This document shows positions 38,788 through 51,231 of a DNA stretch of 64,000 nt, piece after piece; position 1 is the first letter of the stretch; each line of letters begins with the position of its first letter. Location: assembly GCF_963678975.1 (NCBI RefSeq), contig NC_089279.1, positions 29,799,525-29,863,524 on the forward strand. Direction: 5' to 3'. The DNA is from Dysidea avara. Lineage: Eukaryota > Porifera > Demospongiae > Dictyoceratida > Dysideidae. Position numbers and translations under genes: made by a program. The notes under the pieces were generated by a model. That model saw nothing but the letters and a program-made list of their open reading frames with translations. It was not told the DNA's origin and ran no database searches.

Positions 38788-40151
38788 TTGCCACTGATTC
38801 AAGGAAGAAGGTTCATGTAAGTGGTTAACCATGTGTATTATGTTTATATGGTGCTTCACAATGGCAACTGCTGATAAATATAATGCATGCACCTTAGTAT
38901 TGCCTCAGTTACCTGAACTCCAATTGTCTGAGGCAAGGTGAATCGAAGACTAACTGAAGACTAGTAATTTAACAGAGAGCTTCTGATCATTCAAGTACTC
39001 TAGATGTACACTATCGATTAAACTACTCTATATATTAAACAGTCTTCTAATGGGTGCAGATAATGAAGGTCAGACAACTGAAAGCCTACTAGTACTTGAG
39101 AATACTCATATGATTTTTCAGTACGTATTAACTTGTCATGTCTTGTACTACCACACAGATCAGTACCAAATCATGTTAGTGCTAATGTGACACCTGTACC
39201 TGCCACTGGGTGGCGACAAGATTTATTCCATAAACCAGGTTGGGTTGAACAAAATGTAACCTAAAGTTTTAACCCTGATGTATGTGTATTACCTCAAAAG
39301 TGTATTAAGAGTTTCTTTATTGTTGTTCACACATTATTGTTGTACTTCTGGTGAAGAAATGTAATTTGTTGAAGAATCCATAAACTTGAAAGACACAAAT
39401 TTATTTGAACTCCCATACAAGTTTTGATACTTTTTAAAGTTTTGGTGGCATCAGTGTGTATGGTCTACAAGAAGAGCAGTGTTGGGAGTAACGCGTTACA
39501 TAAGTAACGCGTTACGTAATATTATTACTTTTGTGGTAACTAAGTAACATAACGAAATACGCTATAAAAACGGGTAATATAACTCAAGTTACTTTACTTA
39601 CAAATGTAACGCGTTACCTAAGTAATATAGTTACTGCAACGAGTCTAATACTACGTAATATTATTACTACAAGTAACGAAGTTACTAATCTCGTTAGTTA
39701 TCCTCTGAGTAACGCCTAGCCAAAACGAAGTAACGAAGCCTACTGAATGAAGCTTATATTCACCAGCTTCTTACTTATAACCAAGATTTGCACATTGTCC
39801 AACAATGCAATCTTGTCACGTAATAAAATGGTAGTTTCACACGTGACAGCTTAAGGCTGTGGACACAAAGTAATATAATATGTAATATTATTATTATAGT
39901 TACTTTATTTTATGGGTAATATGTAACTGTAACTAAATAGTTCAGTTTGCAAGTAATATGTAATATGTAACTAGTTACTTTTACAAAGTAACTTGCCCAA
40001 CACTGAAGAAGAGCAGCTATTTTGTTTACACAGGATATATTATTAACTTGTCATTATATTACTAGGTGCACCAAATAGTGTTCCTCCCAGGATCATCATA
40101 ATTATTGTCTCGTCAAAAGACAACATGAAAGAAGAGCCCTACTGTTTATAA
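38788..40151 (+). pseudogene. Relic of RNF212B 3' exons (duplicate copy)
   Basis: Exon 16' (38788-38816) is open and the same length as its parent. Exon 17' begins at 39159 with the conserved TNVTPVPATGWRQ-type segment (ANVTPVPATGWRQD), but the parental donor CAAG/GTGAG has become CAAGATTTA. Exon 18' (from 40066) still reads GAPNSVPPRI, then a 3-codon insertion and frameshift replace the normal end, and the reading frame stops at 40149-40151. There is no RING or promoter, so it is a dead fragment. A hAT MITE (39477-40005) occupies the last intron. Confidence 0.9.
39477..40005. mobile_element. hAT-type MITE, copy 2, perfect target duplication
   Basis: CAGTGTTGGGAGTAACGCGT to CCCAACACTG, 529 bp, flanked on both sides by AAGAAGAG (39469-39476 and 40006-40013), a perfect 8-bp duplication. 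It closely resembles the copy at 29156-29662, with an additional ACATAAGTAACGCGTT segment near its left end. It inserted in the last intron of the RNF212B relic. The corresponding parental intron lacks it. Confidence 0.92.
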
Positions 40152-40602
40152 TTGTATGTACATAGCTGGAGACTGCTCTATATATACATGATAATGTATA
40201 CATTATTGTGATTTGAGGACAAATTAATTTATCAAAAAATGTAAGAGACTCTGAAAGAAGTACTAAGCAAATAATAATGGAGATTAGATGTACAGTGTAT
40301 ATAGACACAGGCTGGTGCCATGGGATGTTATTCTGTAGTTATAAATATTATATAGAGAAAACATTCTTTGTGTCAAAAAGGTATGACCAGCTCATATACG
40401 TTACTACTGCAAAATGTGTACACATGTATGTTGTATGCTTGGATGCATATTATCACAACATTGTTAAATTTGTGTAGCAAATTATGTTATCATTTCATAA
40501 GATACATATTAATTTTGCATTGAGGATTTTCTATTGGCCCTTGAACAGGTTGCATCATCATCATTAGTATAATGCATGGCAATGCTTATTACAATATAAT
40601 AT

Positions 40603-42665
40603 AGCAGATATTTGCTATGCTTGAAAGCTATGCATGTAATGCTTCAATTGTTGGGGATATTAGACACACTTTCAGTCGCGCCATTGGACTTGTTTGCTTC
40701 TTAGCTTTTGCCCTACTGGTAGCATGGAAGAATGTGTGTACGCACGTGCGTGTGTGTGTGCATGCGTGCGTGTATGTCAACATTATGGGTGAATTTGCAT
40801 TAAGTTTGAGTGCCTATGTATACACCTTCACCTGTGAGATATGGTACAGTCTCCTGCAGGTTACTAGTCCTGCCCCAGGAGATTTGTATTTGTTGACTCA
40901 TGGCACCTGAGTAGTGCACAGTGTCCCAGTGCTGGTTCACTGGGTAGGTGTATGTGACTGTATCTGCAAGGTAGCAACTTTGCTAGTGTGATGTGTTAGA
41001 TCCAAGCTCATAAATTACCTCTTATTGTCATGAGCTTGAAGTGATCATGATAAGCACCTCTAAAAATAATTTTAGGTTTTTGTGACTTCAATTTTATGGT
41101 TGTATATATATATACTAGTAACACTGAAGTAATTAGCGGTACGTACTTCTTAGAGATTACATTTTACAAACTAATTCTTGCATGCCACGACTATAAAATC
41201 AGTAGCTTACAAATAACAATAGTACAGAACAATAACAACAACTTCATGGTTGGACTTATTGTTAACAATTTATAACTATAACTAATTTAATTTTTGGAAC
41301 CCTACAATAACTTTAACTAAAGTGAAAATGCCTACAGTAGTTAATGACAAAAATTTTTAAAATGACAATTTTGGTGAATTTGGAGAAGGTAACACAAATT
41401 CACCTGAATCGTCATTATTAATTTTTTTGCCATTAATTTACCATCACAGACATTTCTTGGCACCTTTGATTTCACATATGTGACCGAATTTTGGAAAATC
41501 ACCCATATGGCGTGCGTGAAATAATTAGAATTTTCATGTTTGGTGGGTTGCTATTATGAGCAGAGGAGAGCTATAAAAATATTTCTAAAATTTTCTAGTA
41601 ATTTAAGGTATTGAGAATGGCTTAAAACCATCAACAAGTACATTTGCACTATAAAGCTTGTTATTTGGTCATTAAATATTTTAAGTGTCAAATGCACCCA
41701 TATGGGTGATTTTCCAAAATTCGGTCACATATTTTTTTCACCCTGGCTTTTTGGGGGCTGCACCCTTTTTTCACAGCTTGGCTGTTTTGGTATAGATACG
41801 TATATGTAGTTGTAACAGGGAATGAGTGATTTGCCTGAAATATATACGCATGAGTACGAGGGGCACGCTCCGAATTCAAGTACATATATTTCAGGCATAA
41901 TCACAAGTACCAATGTATATTCTACTAATTGGGTGACTCACCTGCAAGTGTGGGAAACTACAAATGCTTCACAAGTATATTTATATGGGACCATGTGAAT
42001 TTCAATTGTGGATAACATCGTAAGAGTAATGGCAAGGTATTGCATACTGAGAGGCCAAACATAAGTGTATCAACATGAGCATACAGATCACTTCAATTGT
42101 GGGTACACAATTAAATGCAATAAGTTAAATGCAAGCTGAGCAGCTCTAAAGTACTTAATGTATAGCTATGCATAAACTAAAGCCGTAAATGTGTTTACAG
42201 CACTAATGGCCTAGTCAATGAAGCGTCCTGATCAGTCACTATAAAAAATTATGTGTGATGTACAACTACCATTTTTCATTGCTATTACATATAAATAAGA
42301 AACTACTGAACTATATATAGTAATTAAGAATGCAGTTAAACTTTGTTTAAAAGCTATACACTATGAGCATGCACTTTGTTTGGCACAAAAACTGCTTTAA
42401 TGCATGCAGCAACTGATGAGAAAGCAGCATGAAATCAAATGGAACGTAGATGGATGGACAGACAGCTTTATATATGACAAATTAAACAGTTTCAGCACTT
42501 TGATCCTCCTAAAGCATACCATTTAAAATTTAAAACTATACACAAATATTATGTCATAATTAAATTGTGATAGCATCATATCAACAAGTGCTATATATTA
42601 AATGACTATATGTGTATGTCTTATATGCATGTGCTTATATATGTATACAGTATAGCTATATATGA
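40603..42665. other. Intergenic with GT-linked repeat and one MITE
   Basis: 40735-40950 is a copy of a repeat seen also near 14840, 18230 and 51250: a GT-rich tract beside TACAGTCTCCTGCAGGTTAC and TAGTCCTGCCCCAGGAG, then TGGTTCACTGGGTAGG. A MITE is listed at 41476-41732. The rest is AT-rich with no gene. Confidence 0.45.
41476..41732. mobile_element. MITE of the TATGTGACC family
   Basis: Perfect inverted ends of about 35 bp start ATATGTGACCGAATTTTGGA and continue AAATCACCCATATGG. The element is 257 bp and non-coding. Ends of the same type occur at 58100-58338 (GTGACCGGATTTGGGG) and 31292 (GTGACCAGATTTTACAG), so it is a dispersed family. Confidence 0.8.
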
Positions 42666-45487
42666 CTATACAGTTTGTGGATCTTGAGGCCACTTTAATG
42701 TGAGTTTACATTTACAGTCCCTTTTGATTGTCAATGTACCGATTTCTACAAAAGGATAAAATCCTTCATTGATCAACTTGTTTTTAACAGTTTCAAATGA
42801 ACGATGTACCATTATGACTCGCACTCCTTCATCATTTGACAATTGCAAATTTTGATTTTGGGCTAGCATTTTCAACTTTTCATCCAACTTTTGTTCTAAC
42901 CCTTTCCAGTTATTCAGTAACTGTTGCAAATTATTTTTGGCTAACTCTGCTTTTAAGTATTGTACTCATCTGACTCTTTCAAAACAATAGGCATAGCTTT
43001 TAAATTATGGCTTATTCGTTTAGTTTCATTCAAATTCAAAAGTGATTTCAACTGGGATGGTTTATTAAGTAACATTTGCAGATTATTGCCTAACTCTTTA
43101 TTCAACCTATTCACTAACTCTTTGTGCAAGTCTTCAAGTAAATATTCCTGCAAGTTGTACTTATAACTCCTTAGCTTAGTAGCCTTTTCAAACAGTTCGA
43201 AATAATCCATAGCTAGAAGATTATTTTTTAACTTTCTAATAAGTTTTTGCATGGTGACATGTGTGCTGTTTGACATTATTTTATTTAGAAGCTCTTCAAA
43301 CTTTTGTAAACAGTGATTCACAGCATCCATGCTTTCATTTTGAGGATCATTCAATAGTTTTAATATATTTATCAGTTCATACTGGTCATTTTTAAGTATT
43401 TTAGCAAATTTCTGAATAAAATCTTCTAGAATTTGGCAGCATACCTTTTTTAAAAGTGTCTTTCGAGGTATTTTGTCCTCTCCATAATGGGAGTCAGTGA
43501 AATACAATGTCCCCTGCTTTTCTTCATCACTGACATCACTGTACTCAAAGACAAATCTGCATCGTGATACCATCTCCCAATATTTTGCATGTTTTTTCAT
43601 CAATTTGTTCTTTTTAACTTTAAACAATTTTTTAGGCTCCTGGATAACCCTCATTTCATGATATTTTGCATGTTTAGAAAAGCATTTCATGTATCCGCCA
43701 TCTTCATCATCTCATTTTCAAACTTTTTGATAGAATAAAAGTAGCTCATTTTCTTTAAGTGTGCAACCTTCTGAATCAGATGATGGAAAAAATTTGTCTT
43801 TCAATGCATCCAGCGCCTTTAATAAGTCATCATGATCATAAGTATACTCACATGTTTTCTTCCTTTTTTCTTTATTAGTATCTTCACTGGCTTTACATGC
43901 ACTGCAATGATCTTTGCGGTAGCTGTGCATAGGGTGATACGTTTTCTCTTTCTTGAATAGTTTGACAAAATTGTAATCCTTCCCACACAAACTAAAAATA
44001 TCAACCCAAGGAAGTTCGTCCTCATTTGTAGGTAGTGCAGTGAGTTGGGTAAGATATGGGAGAACTACAACCCGATGATCAAGTACAAATTGAAGTCCTT
44101 TATCAGTGATGATACCTGCACCCCAGTAACTATGATAGTCTTCATCTACATGAAAAAGCACTGATTTTTCCACAGATAAAAGCCAATATTTCTACTGTAC
44201 TGATTATCTTCATCAAATATAATGGAAATTTCTGGAGAGAACAAGCAGTAGCCAACACAACAAAGCTGATATTTTTTTAAACAAGAGGGATTTTTGTGTA
44301 CTGATTTCATCATCTCCATAATAAGATTGGTCGCATGTTCCCTCAAATCATAGTACTGATTTTTTCCCCAGTATCCATCCATGTAACAGTGCCACAAAGA
44401 ATTGCAAATGATTAACTTCTTTCCATTTGTTGTCTTTCAGCAATGCAAGTGTTTCACCAGTCACCTTTAAATCTTGTATTTCATCTACAAGTTTTATTAT
44501 ATCACATAGCTTTCGTCGTTTCAGTTCAACTTTGCATTTTTCATCTATCTTAGCAACCAACTGGTCAATGCAATCAGTAAATTCTGCTTTAATTTCATCA
44601 ATAAAATTTTTAATGCATGAAGTGTAGCCTTGTCCATTTTTTTCAGCAACAAATTTATGGTACATAGCCAGGTGCCAGCATGATGGTGGAATTTCATTGA
44701 ATGATAAGCTTATATCTGGGGCTGACTTTTTGACCATATCAAGAAGGATCTGATCAGCTGTTTGCTCTTCACCACAGTTCAAAAGGAATGCCTTATCATA
44801 TTTATTAGTACATCGACTGTCAATTTCAGCACGTATGAAAGCTTTGTTGATGTTTCTTTTTCTCTTACTCACACTATTTTCTCGCTGTAGATGCACATAA
44901 TGTTGTATGGCTAGAACAGGTAATGAATTACATAGTTCATCTATATAAACTCTTCTTTGAAAAAAACTAAACACTGTGCCTTGCCACTCTGGAAGCAGAG
45001 ACAACTTCTTAAGTGGACCATAACGAGGGTTTCCACCACAACAACCCAAAAAGATAAAAAGGGACGGTGGTTTGGGTTGTACAAAGGCTGTAAAAATATC
45101 TTGAATACGTAGTGACTCGACGTGAGTAACAGTAGAATGGCCAAGGATAACAACCACATCTGAGTATGGTAGCGGAAGATTCTTTCTATCGGACTCGATA
45201 TTGAGCTCTACCAGTGTAGTCAAGTATTTGAATGTCAGTAACTGAACTCGAGGAATGATCACATGCATCGAGTACGCGCACGAAGAGTCTGTGATGGGTG
45301 TTTGTTCCTCAATCAGACGCCCGATTTCGTACGCTTTTTGTTCCAATTCTTCAGTAAGATAAAACAATCTGACAGTGTGTGGCATTTGACCTTTCCTGAG
45401 ATATTTCCAAATACGTTCTATTTGTGGCCAAATTGTGGTAAATGCTATAATACTATTTGATAATATAATAGCCACTCTTGCTCTCAT
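42666..45487 (-). pseudogene. Caspase/CHAT-like-fold protein gene, intronless, with several frameshifts
   Basis: The longest piece (45487-44348, 379 aa) begins MRARVAIILSNS and contains a His in VVVILGHS (about residue 115) and a Cys in FIFLGCCGGN (about residue 148), each after a hydrophobic strand. That spacing and context suit the His-Cys dyad of clan CD peptidases, either caspase-like or CHAT. Coding continues as 44397-44146, 44173-43718, 43690-42953 and 42929-42666, which are Lys/Leu-rich and coiled-coil-like. The first, third and fourth pieces share one frame. The second is shifted, with apparent compensating changes at GGGGAAAAAATCAGT (about 44378) and GTGGAAAAATCAGT (about 44168). Further breaks lie near 43725 (TGAAAATGA stops) and 42955. 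Either a young pseudogene or a gene with assembly errors in homopolymers. The fold assignment is tentative. Confidence 0.5.
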
Positions 45488-46307
45488 TCTATGTATTTGA
45501 TTACTATATTTGTATGAACATCACATGCATGCACTGCGTAAAATTTGCGTTACTGCATGAACTCACTTATTTAGTCTAGGTCTGTTATACCACCTTAGCC
45601 TGTGTCAGAGAACACTAGGACACTTAGCTACCATGCATGATCAGATACAGTTAGCAAACTTAGCATAACATAATTAATCCATTTTGTAGGTACCAAACAA
45701 CATGTAGTACATAGCTAGACTGTGTAGCTTAACTGGCATTGACACGACATTAATTTTTCCTTAGAACTACATATTATTGACTAGAGAGTGTAGTCCAATG
45801 TATAGCCAATTAGCTTTCATTATATCAGTTTACTGATATAGAGGAATGGAATCCATTAAATTTTATTCAAGACATGGGCTGGTACATCTAATGCAGGGAT
45901 GGATTCACGAGCTGGCAAGGGTAGCCACTATAGCCATTGAAGATCCAAGGAAAAAGTTCTCTAGCTAGTGTTAAATTTACACTCATTGAGATGCTCAAAA
46001 TTATTACCAAGAGTTGTCAGTGTACACTGGGAATGCAAATCAGGTATATTATCACTGTGTACATTAGAGAAAAATGTACTATTATTTTAAAATGGTATGC
46101 ATAAAATCCTTTGACCTTTGGGAGATAATAGTGAGGTCTTTATGAGACTTGTGGTGTTAATATTCAGCCTTCAATAGTAGGTGGTTAGTATTCTTCTTTA
46201 TGCAAGGGACAGACAATCCACCCCTCAATACACACACTAGTACACAAATTATTGAGCACATTGTTAAAAAAAATTACATCATTACAAACTAATAATATAC
46301 ATGATTA
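45488..46307. other. Intergenic between the frameshifted gene and PDZD8 3' end
   Basis: I see no reading frame, repeat or RNA gene. It should include the PDZD8 3' UTR on its right side and the promoter of the caspase/CHAT-like gene on its left side. Neither shows a recognisable core motif. Confidence 0.4.
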
Positions 46308-49300
46308 TTAGGTGTCATCATCCAGCTTATTTAGCTCTTCAATTAGTTGCAGGTCAGTGTGACATTGGGATAATTGTGATTTCAATTCTTCCAGTTTAAC
46401 AGAGAGATTCTCCTAAAATGATATATAAGGCAAATCATGTCATTCTGTAAGCCCTACACCTCACCTGAGTGGCCTTAATGGATTCCTCTTCTTGTTCTGT
46501 AGTAGGACTGGTCCTGCCTATTGCATTGTAGGCCGTGTTGATGGAGTCTATCTCTTGTAGTATAGTTTTCATCTGTGTGATAAGACCACTTTATTATAGT
46601 ACCATATCAGGTAGGTCCCAAGGTAGTTAAGGGACTTCATTTAAGGGGGGTGGTGGTGGTGGCACCCCCTTGACAAACTCCCTAAGGGTACATACAGTAG
46701 CTGAGAAATGTACCCGAGAATTTGTAACAGAAACAGTGAATATAGGTACGTACCTGAGAATAAACCATAACAAGTTTAAAAAACAAATTCCTAGAGAAGC
46801 ATGCCCCCAGGCCCCTCTAAATGCTAAAAATTTTCCCATATGGAGGTCTAAGTATTTCAAAGATAAAATTTTCACTGCTAACCCCCAACACATCGAAATC
46901 AGCAAAAATTTTCCCCTCAAAATATTTATGCTATATGGTATACTCTTCATGACCTCAATAATAAGACCACCTCATTATAGTGATTGTGATAATTTACCTC
47001 ATGTCTCAGTTGCTCCTCGGTCTTGTGAGGCTCATCAAATGAATACACAAGCTAAGATGGTATATAAGACCACCTCAATATAGTGACCATGTTACTACCT
47101 CATATTTCAGTTGCTTGTCAGCCTCATGGGGCTCATCAAATGAATTCACAGACTACACAATAAGATGATTATAGTGGACATAATCAGATAATGGTACTCA
47201 CTTCACTCCTCACTGGTCCATGTGGATACTCATATTCAGACTGCAGTGATATGTAATAATAAAATGGCTGCCTCTGTGTGTGTGTGTGTGTAGTGTGTGC
47301 ATGTGCTAACTTACAAGATCCGTTTCACTCCCGTCTGACAGTAAATCTGCTGACGTAATACTTTGTTCGAAATCATGATCATCCATCTTGTCCACCACCA
47401 CTGCTGCTGCTACATGATCATCAGTCACATGATCATCAGTCACATGATCATCGGTCACATGATCCTTCTCAATACTATACCCACTAGTAACCCTACAGGA
47501 TTAAATACTGAGTGACCCACACATGTCTAGTTAAAGTTGGACTGGACCTAGTATGCTTTTGAAAAATTTATAGTGCTTTTGGGAAACGCTGCAAATATTT
47601 CGGTTATGTCCCAGTGACACACAGTTGAGCTTCCATTTTTACTTGACTGCTCTATTAGAGCATCCAATGCACCCAAGAATGTTCTATTAGGGGTACTCAA
47701 TATGTGGTGACTGTTCTATTAGAGTGTTTGATATTTTTGCTTGTGGTCAATTTCATTCAATACATGCAAATTTGATACCCTGTGCCTATTGTGCTGGCAT
47801 CAAGCTTGATGCTTTTGCCTACCTATTATGCCCCCAATCATGCTGGTATAACCTAGTGAAAGTTGCATGGCACTTGCTACAATATCACAAGCAGTATAAA
47901 TACTTGTAAGAAAAGTTTGCAATAAGCAACTGATAAGGCCCTGCACACACACACAGCACACAAGTTCACTGCATACCTGCGACAAGGCACTTGTCTCAAG
48001 CAGTATGCTGAACATCTCTTGTGACACATCAAGTGGCAGTGCAGACACTTCAACACTTTGTGACTCCAGAACTATAACAATGTTTAGAAGATTAGCAGTA
48101 CGGCTATTACCCCTGACCTTCTTGCTACAGATGACACAATAAGCTGGTCCATGTTTTATCTCAGTTGGTTTAAAATCGTGATCTGTCATCAGCTTTTCAG
48201 CTGGTTCATTTTGCAGCAACTTATGTTCTCCATTGCTACATGAAACATGGTTTATGTTGAGTGCATGTATGTGTGTATACCAGACATGGGGCAGGGTGGA
48301 AAGATTTTAGGTGCTACTTCAAAATATTACACAATTGTTTGGAATATAATGTGAACCTCAACAGTCTCAATACAAAACCAGCTAATGGTGGGGATCACTT
48401 AGGATTGTTAGCTCTTTCAGATGTGCTTCGTGTCAGGATTAAGATGCTGTACATACCTTTGTAGAATCACTAGGCATATTTGGTCAAACAGTATTTTGCA
48501 TGTAGTGATTCTAGCACTAGCCGAGTATGCTTATTGTAAACAAAACAGTATTACATCATCCCCACACATTAGTTTATCTCGAAGGCCAAGGGTTTGCATA
48601 ATATATTTTAATGGTGCTTAACTTCCTCTGGGGTTAAGGAAAGTACCAACAGAACCAGGAGCCCATAAAAGGAATACTTTGCTTTTGAGCTAATCTGATG
48701 GGTATAACACACCAGAAGGCCAGAGCGTTCCCAGTGTTTCACACTGAGTGCCTTCAGGTACTTGCCATGTGATCATAGTGTGTGAAATAACAAAACAATC
48801 CTCTACATGGGACCAGTGGACAGTCTAGACAATACATGTATTTTGATGACATACATGATGACTGAACAATGATATCTTTCTCTCGATTATTTGAATGTTT
48901 GAATGTTTTGTTATATTTCACAACATTCACGTGGCAAGTAGGTACCTGAAGGCAAGTATATAACTGTGAATATGCTTAAATGCTCATGTACATGTCCCCA
49001 TGTTTGCCTTACATCACTTACAAGGCCACTGGCATGTCTTCATTGTCACTACAGTCACTAATAGCCTGAGGGCAGTACATCAGTGGTTACCACAGCAACA
49101 GAACAATAACAACACACACCTGATGGTCTGACAGTTGGTCCAACTCTGTAACAGAAACATCAACACCATACATAGCTACCTAGTGTCCACATTAGCAGCT
49201 TACCTGGTGTAGTTGTGTTATTAGGTTGTGGGTCAGCCATCTCTGGTGGCTGATGGTGCTCTGTGGTGTGTGTGAGTCGTAGCAACACATCACCACCGTA

Positions 49301-51161
49301 TACGCCCTCATAAACTATGTTACCGCGACTACCACTAACCCTGATAACTGACCGACTAACAGTAACAAACTAATACCCACACTTACACTAAAATAAACAG
49401 TATTTACCTAGAGCCAAACTTGACAGGTTCCACTGGTAGCAGGACATAACGCTGGCTGTGTGTACACAATGAGGTAGACAAACATTGCAGTGCTACATCA
49501 GTTAGACTAATGGATGCCTAGCAACACAAACACACACATAGCAACAGTAGTTATGACAACACAAAACACACCTGAGATAGAGCTAACTCCTTGCTGTCCT
49601 CCATATGGCACCACACCATCACATTAAGGTATTGGTGCTCTGGGGTCACATTGAATGTGAATTTCTCATCCCAACGAGGATTCTATATAATGACACAGTG
49701 TATCAATACAGACAATTTATGGGGATCAGTTTGAGCCTCTATACACAAGTACTAGCAGTCTCAACTATCAGGAATAGTGCATAAGTTGGCACTGCTGCAA
49801 CCTGGTTTGCAGATTTAAGCCAGTAGTACAATTACATACACTGACCCGACTAGTAGGTTTAAACTGGTACCTCACTAGCAAGTTTCAGCTGGTACACTGA
49901 CCTGACTAGCAGGATTCAAACTGGTAGTACACAGGTCAGGGTTACTACTTGGCTGGTCCATCAAGTCAGTTTGATCCATTCCAGGGGAACTGGCCCTGAC
50001 TATGTCCAGTTCGGCAGAATCTGGTAATCTAACAGCAGGGAAGAGACTTGCTGAACGGGTTAGCATCACATCGGTCTGCCCACTACTCTTTGGGTCTGTA
50101 GTACGATCATTGAGGTCACTAACTGAACAATAGTGTCTCCTCAGATCAAGCTTGGCATCTACAGTGGAGTAGTAATAATTAAAGCAGGACCTCAATTATC
50201 TGAACAGCATAAGTGATATTTTATTAGAGTATCCCATCAACAGATGTATGTTCTATTAACAAGTATATATATAATCAACTGGTAAAACAGATATACTTAA
50301 CACATACACGTCACACGACATGGAATTACACAGCCAATCATGGCACCAGGTGTTAAGCTTTATTTATTAGCTGAGAAAACACTGGGTTGTGCTGTGAAGG
50401 TTGGTAATAAGGGTCCTGGGACACATATGGTATGGACAAACATCTCGTACTTTAGAATATTTTTTATCGATCTGAGGTGTCAATACTGAATTAGTTAACA
50501 TTTGTTTAGATGAATGATGATGAGCAACCACTTCTGTTCTACCAGCATTGTAAAAATAACAATAACCTACTCACCATTCTTTACCCCCTTCCCATCATAA
50601 TTATCAACATAACACTCTGGTGGCAGGTTGGGATCAAAGTCTCCACTTATCGGCAGGTGACGTAGTTTTTCTTCATGTTTAGAGTGGCTCTTGAATGGCT
50701 TCCTTTGCCCATGTGATGCACTCAGTGTAGCGTTGGTGTCACGGTGATGGTGTTTGCGTCGCTTTTTCTGTTCTCTAGCATTACCTAGCAACTCAGACTG
50801 TGCATAAGATGGTGGCCTCATCAGAGTAAACAAGAACCTACAACAACAACAACAACAACAATCACAATTGATTGAATGTTTTTAACCGCTCTGAAATTGC
50901 TATGAAGCATGTACAGGTTGTACTAGGTGGGAGCTATGGTAGTTAAACAGTCATTCTGTGCAAACTTGAATGTTCAAATGTTACACTATTCAAGAACACA
51001 TTCACTCATGCCCTACGTTACTCAAGTACTAGGTAACATAGTACTCACTTTTCAGTGCTAATCTTATGAAGTAGTTTAACAACCGACTTTGCTGAGGTCA
51101 CCTTCATGTGGTTAATAGAGCACAGCACGTCTCCCTATAGTGTATACAGGTAATTGAGGTA

Positions 51162-51231
<70 letters not shown>

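Noticed and set aside
44146-44397. Programmed ribosomal frameshifting in the caspase/CHAT-like gene
   Set aside because: The two shifts are opposite in direction, two further breaks follow, and in-frame stops are present downstream. Decay or sequencing error in A-runs explains this more simply.
37565-47083. Similar plus-strand ORFs at 37565-37915 and 46670-47083
   Set aside because: They are conserved between the two positions only because the whole PDZD8 3' segment is duplicated. They lie antisense across introns and exon 27, with no coding signature of their own.
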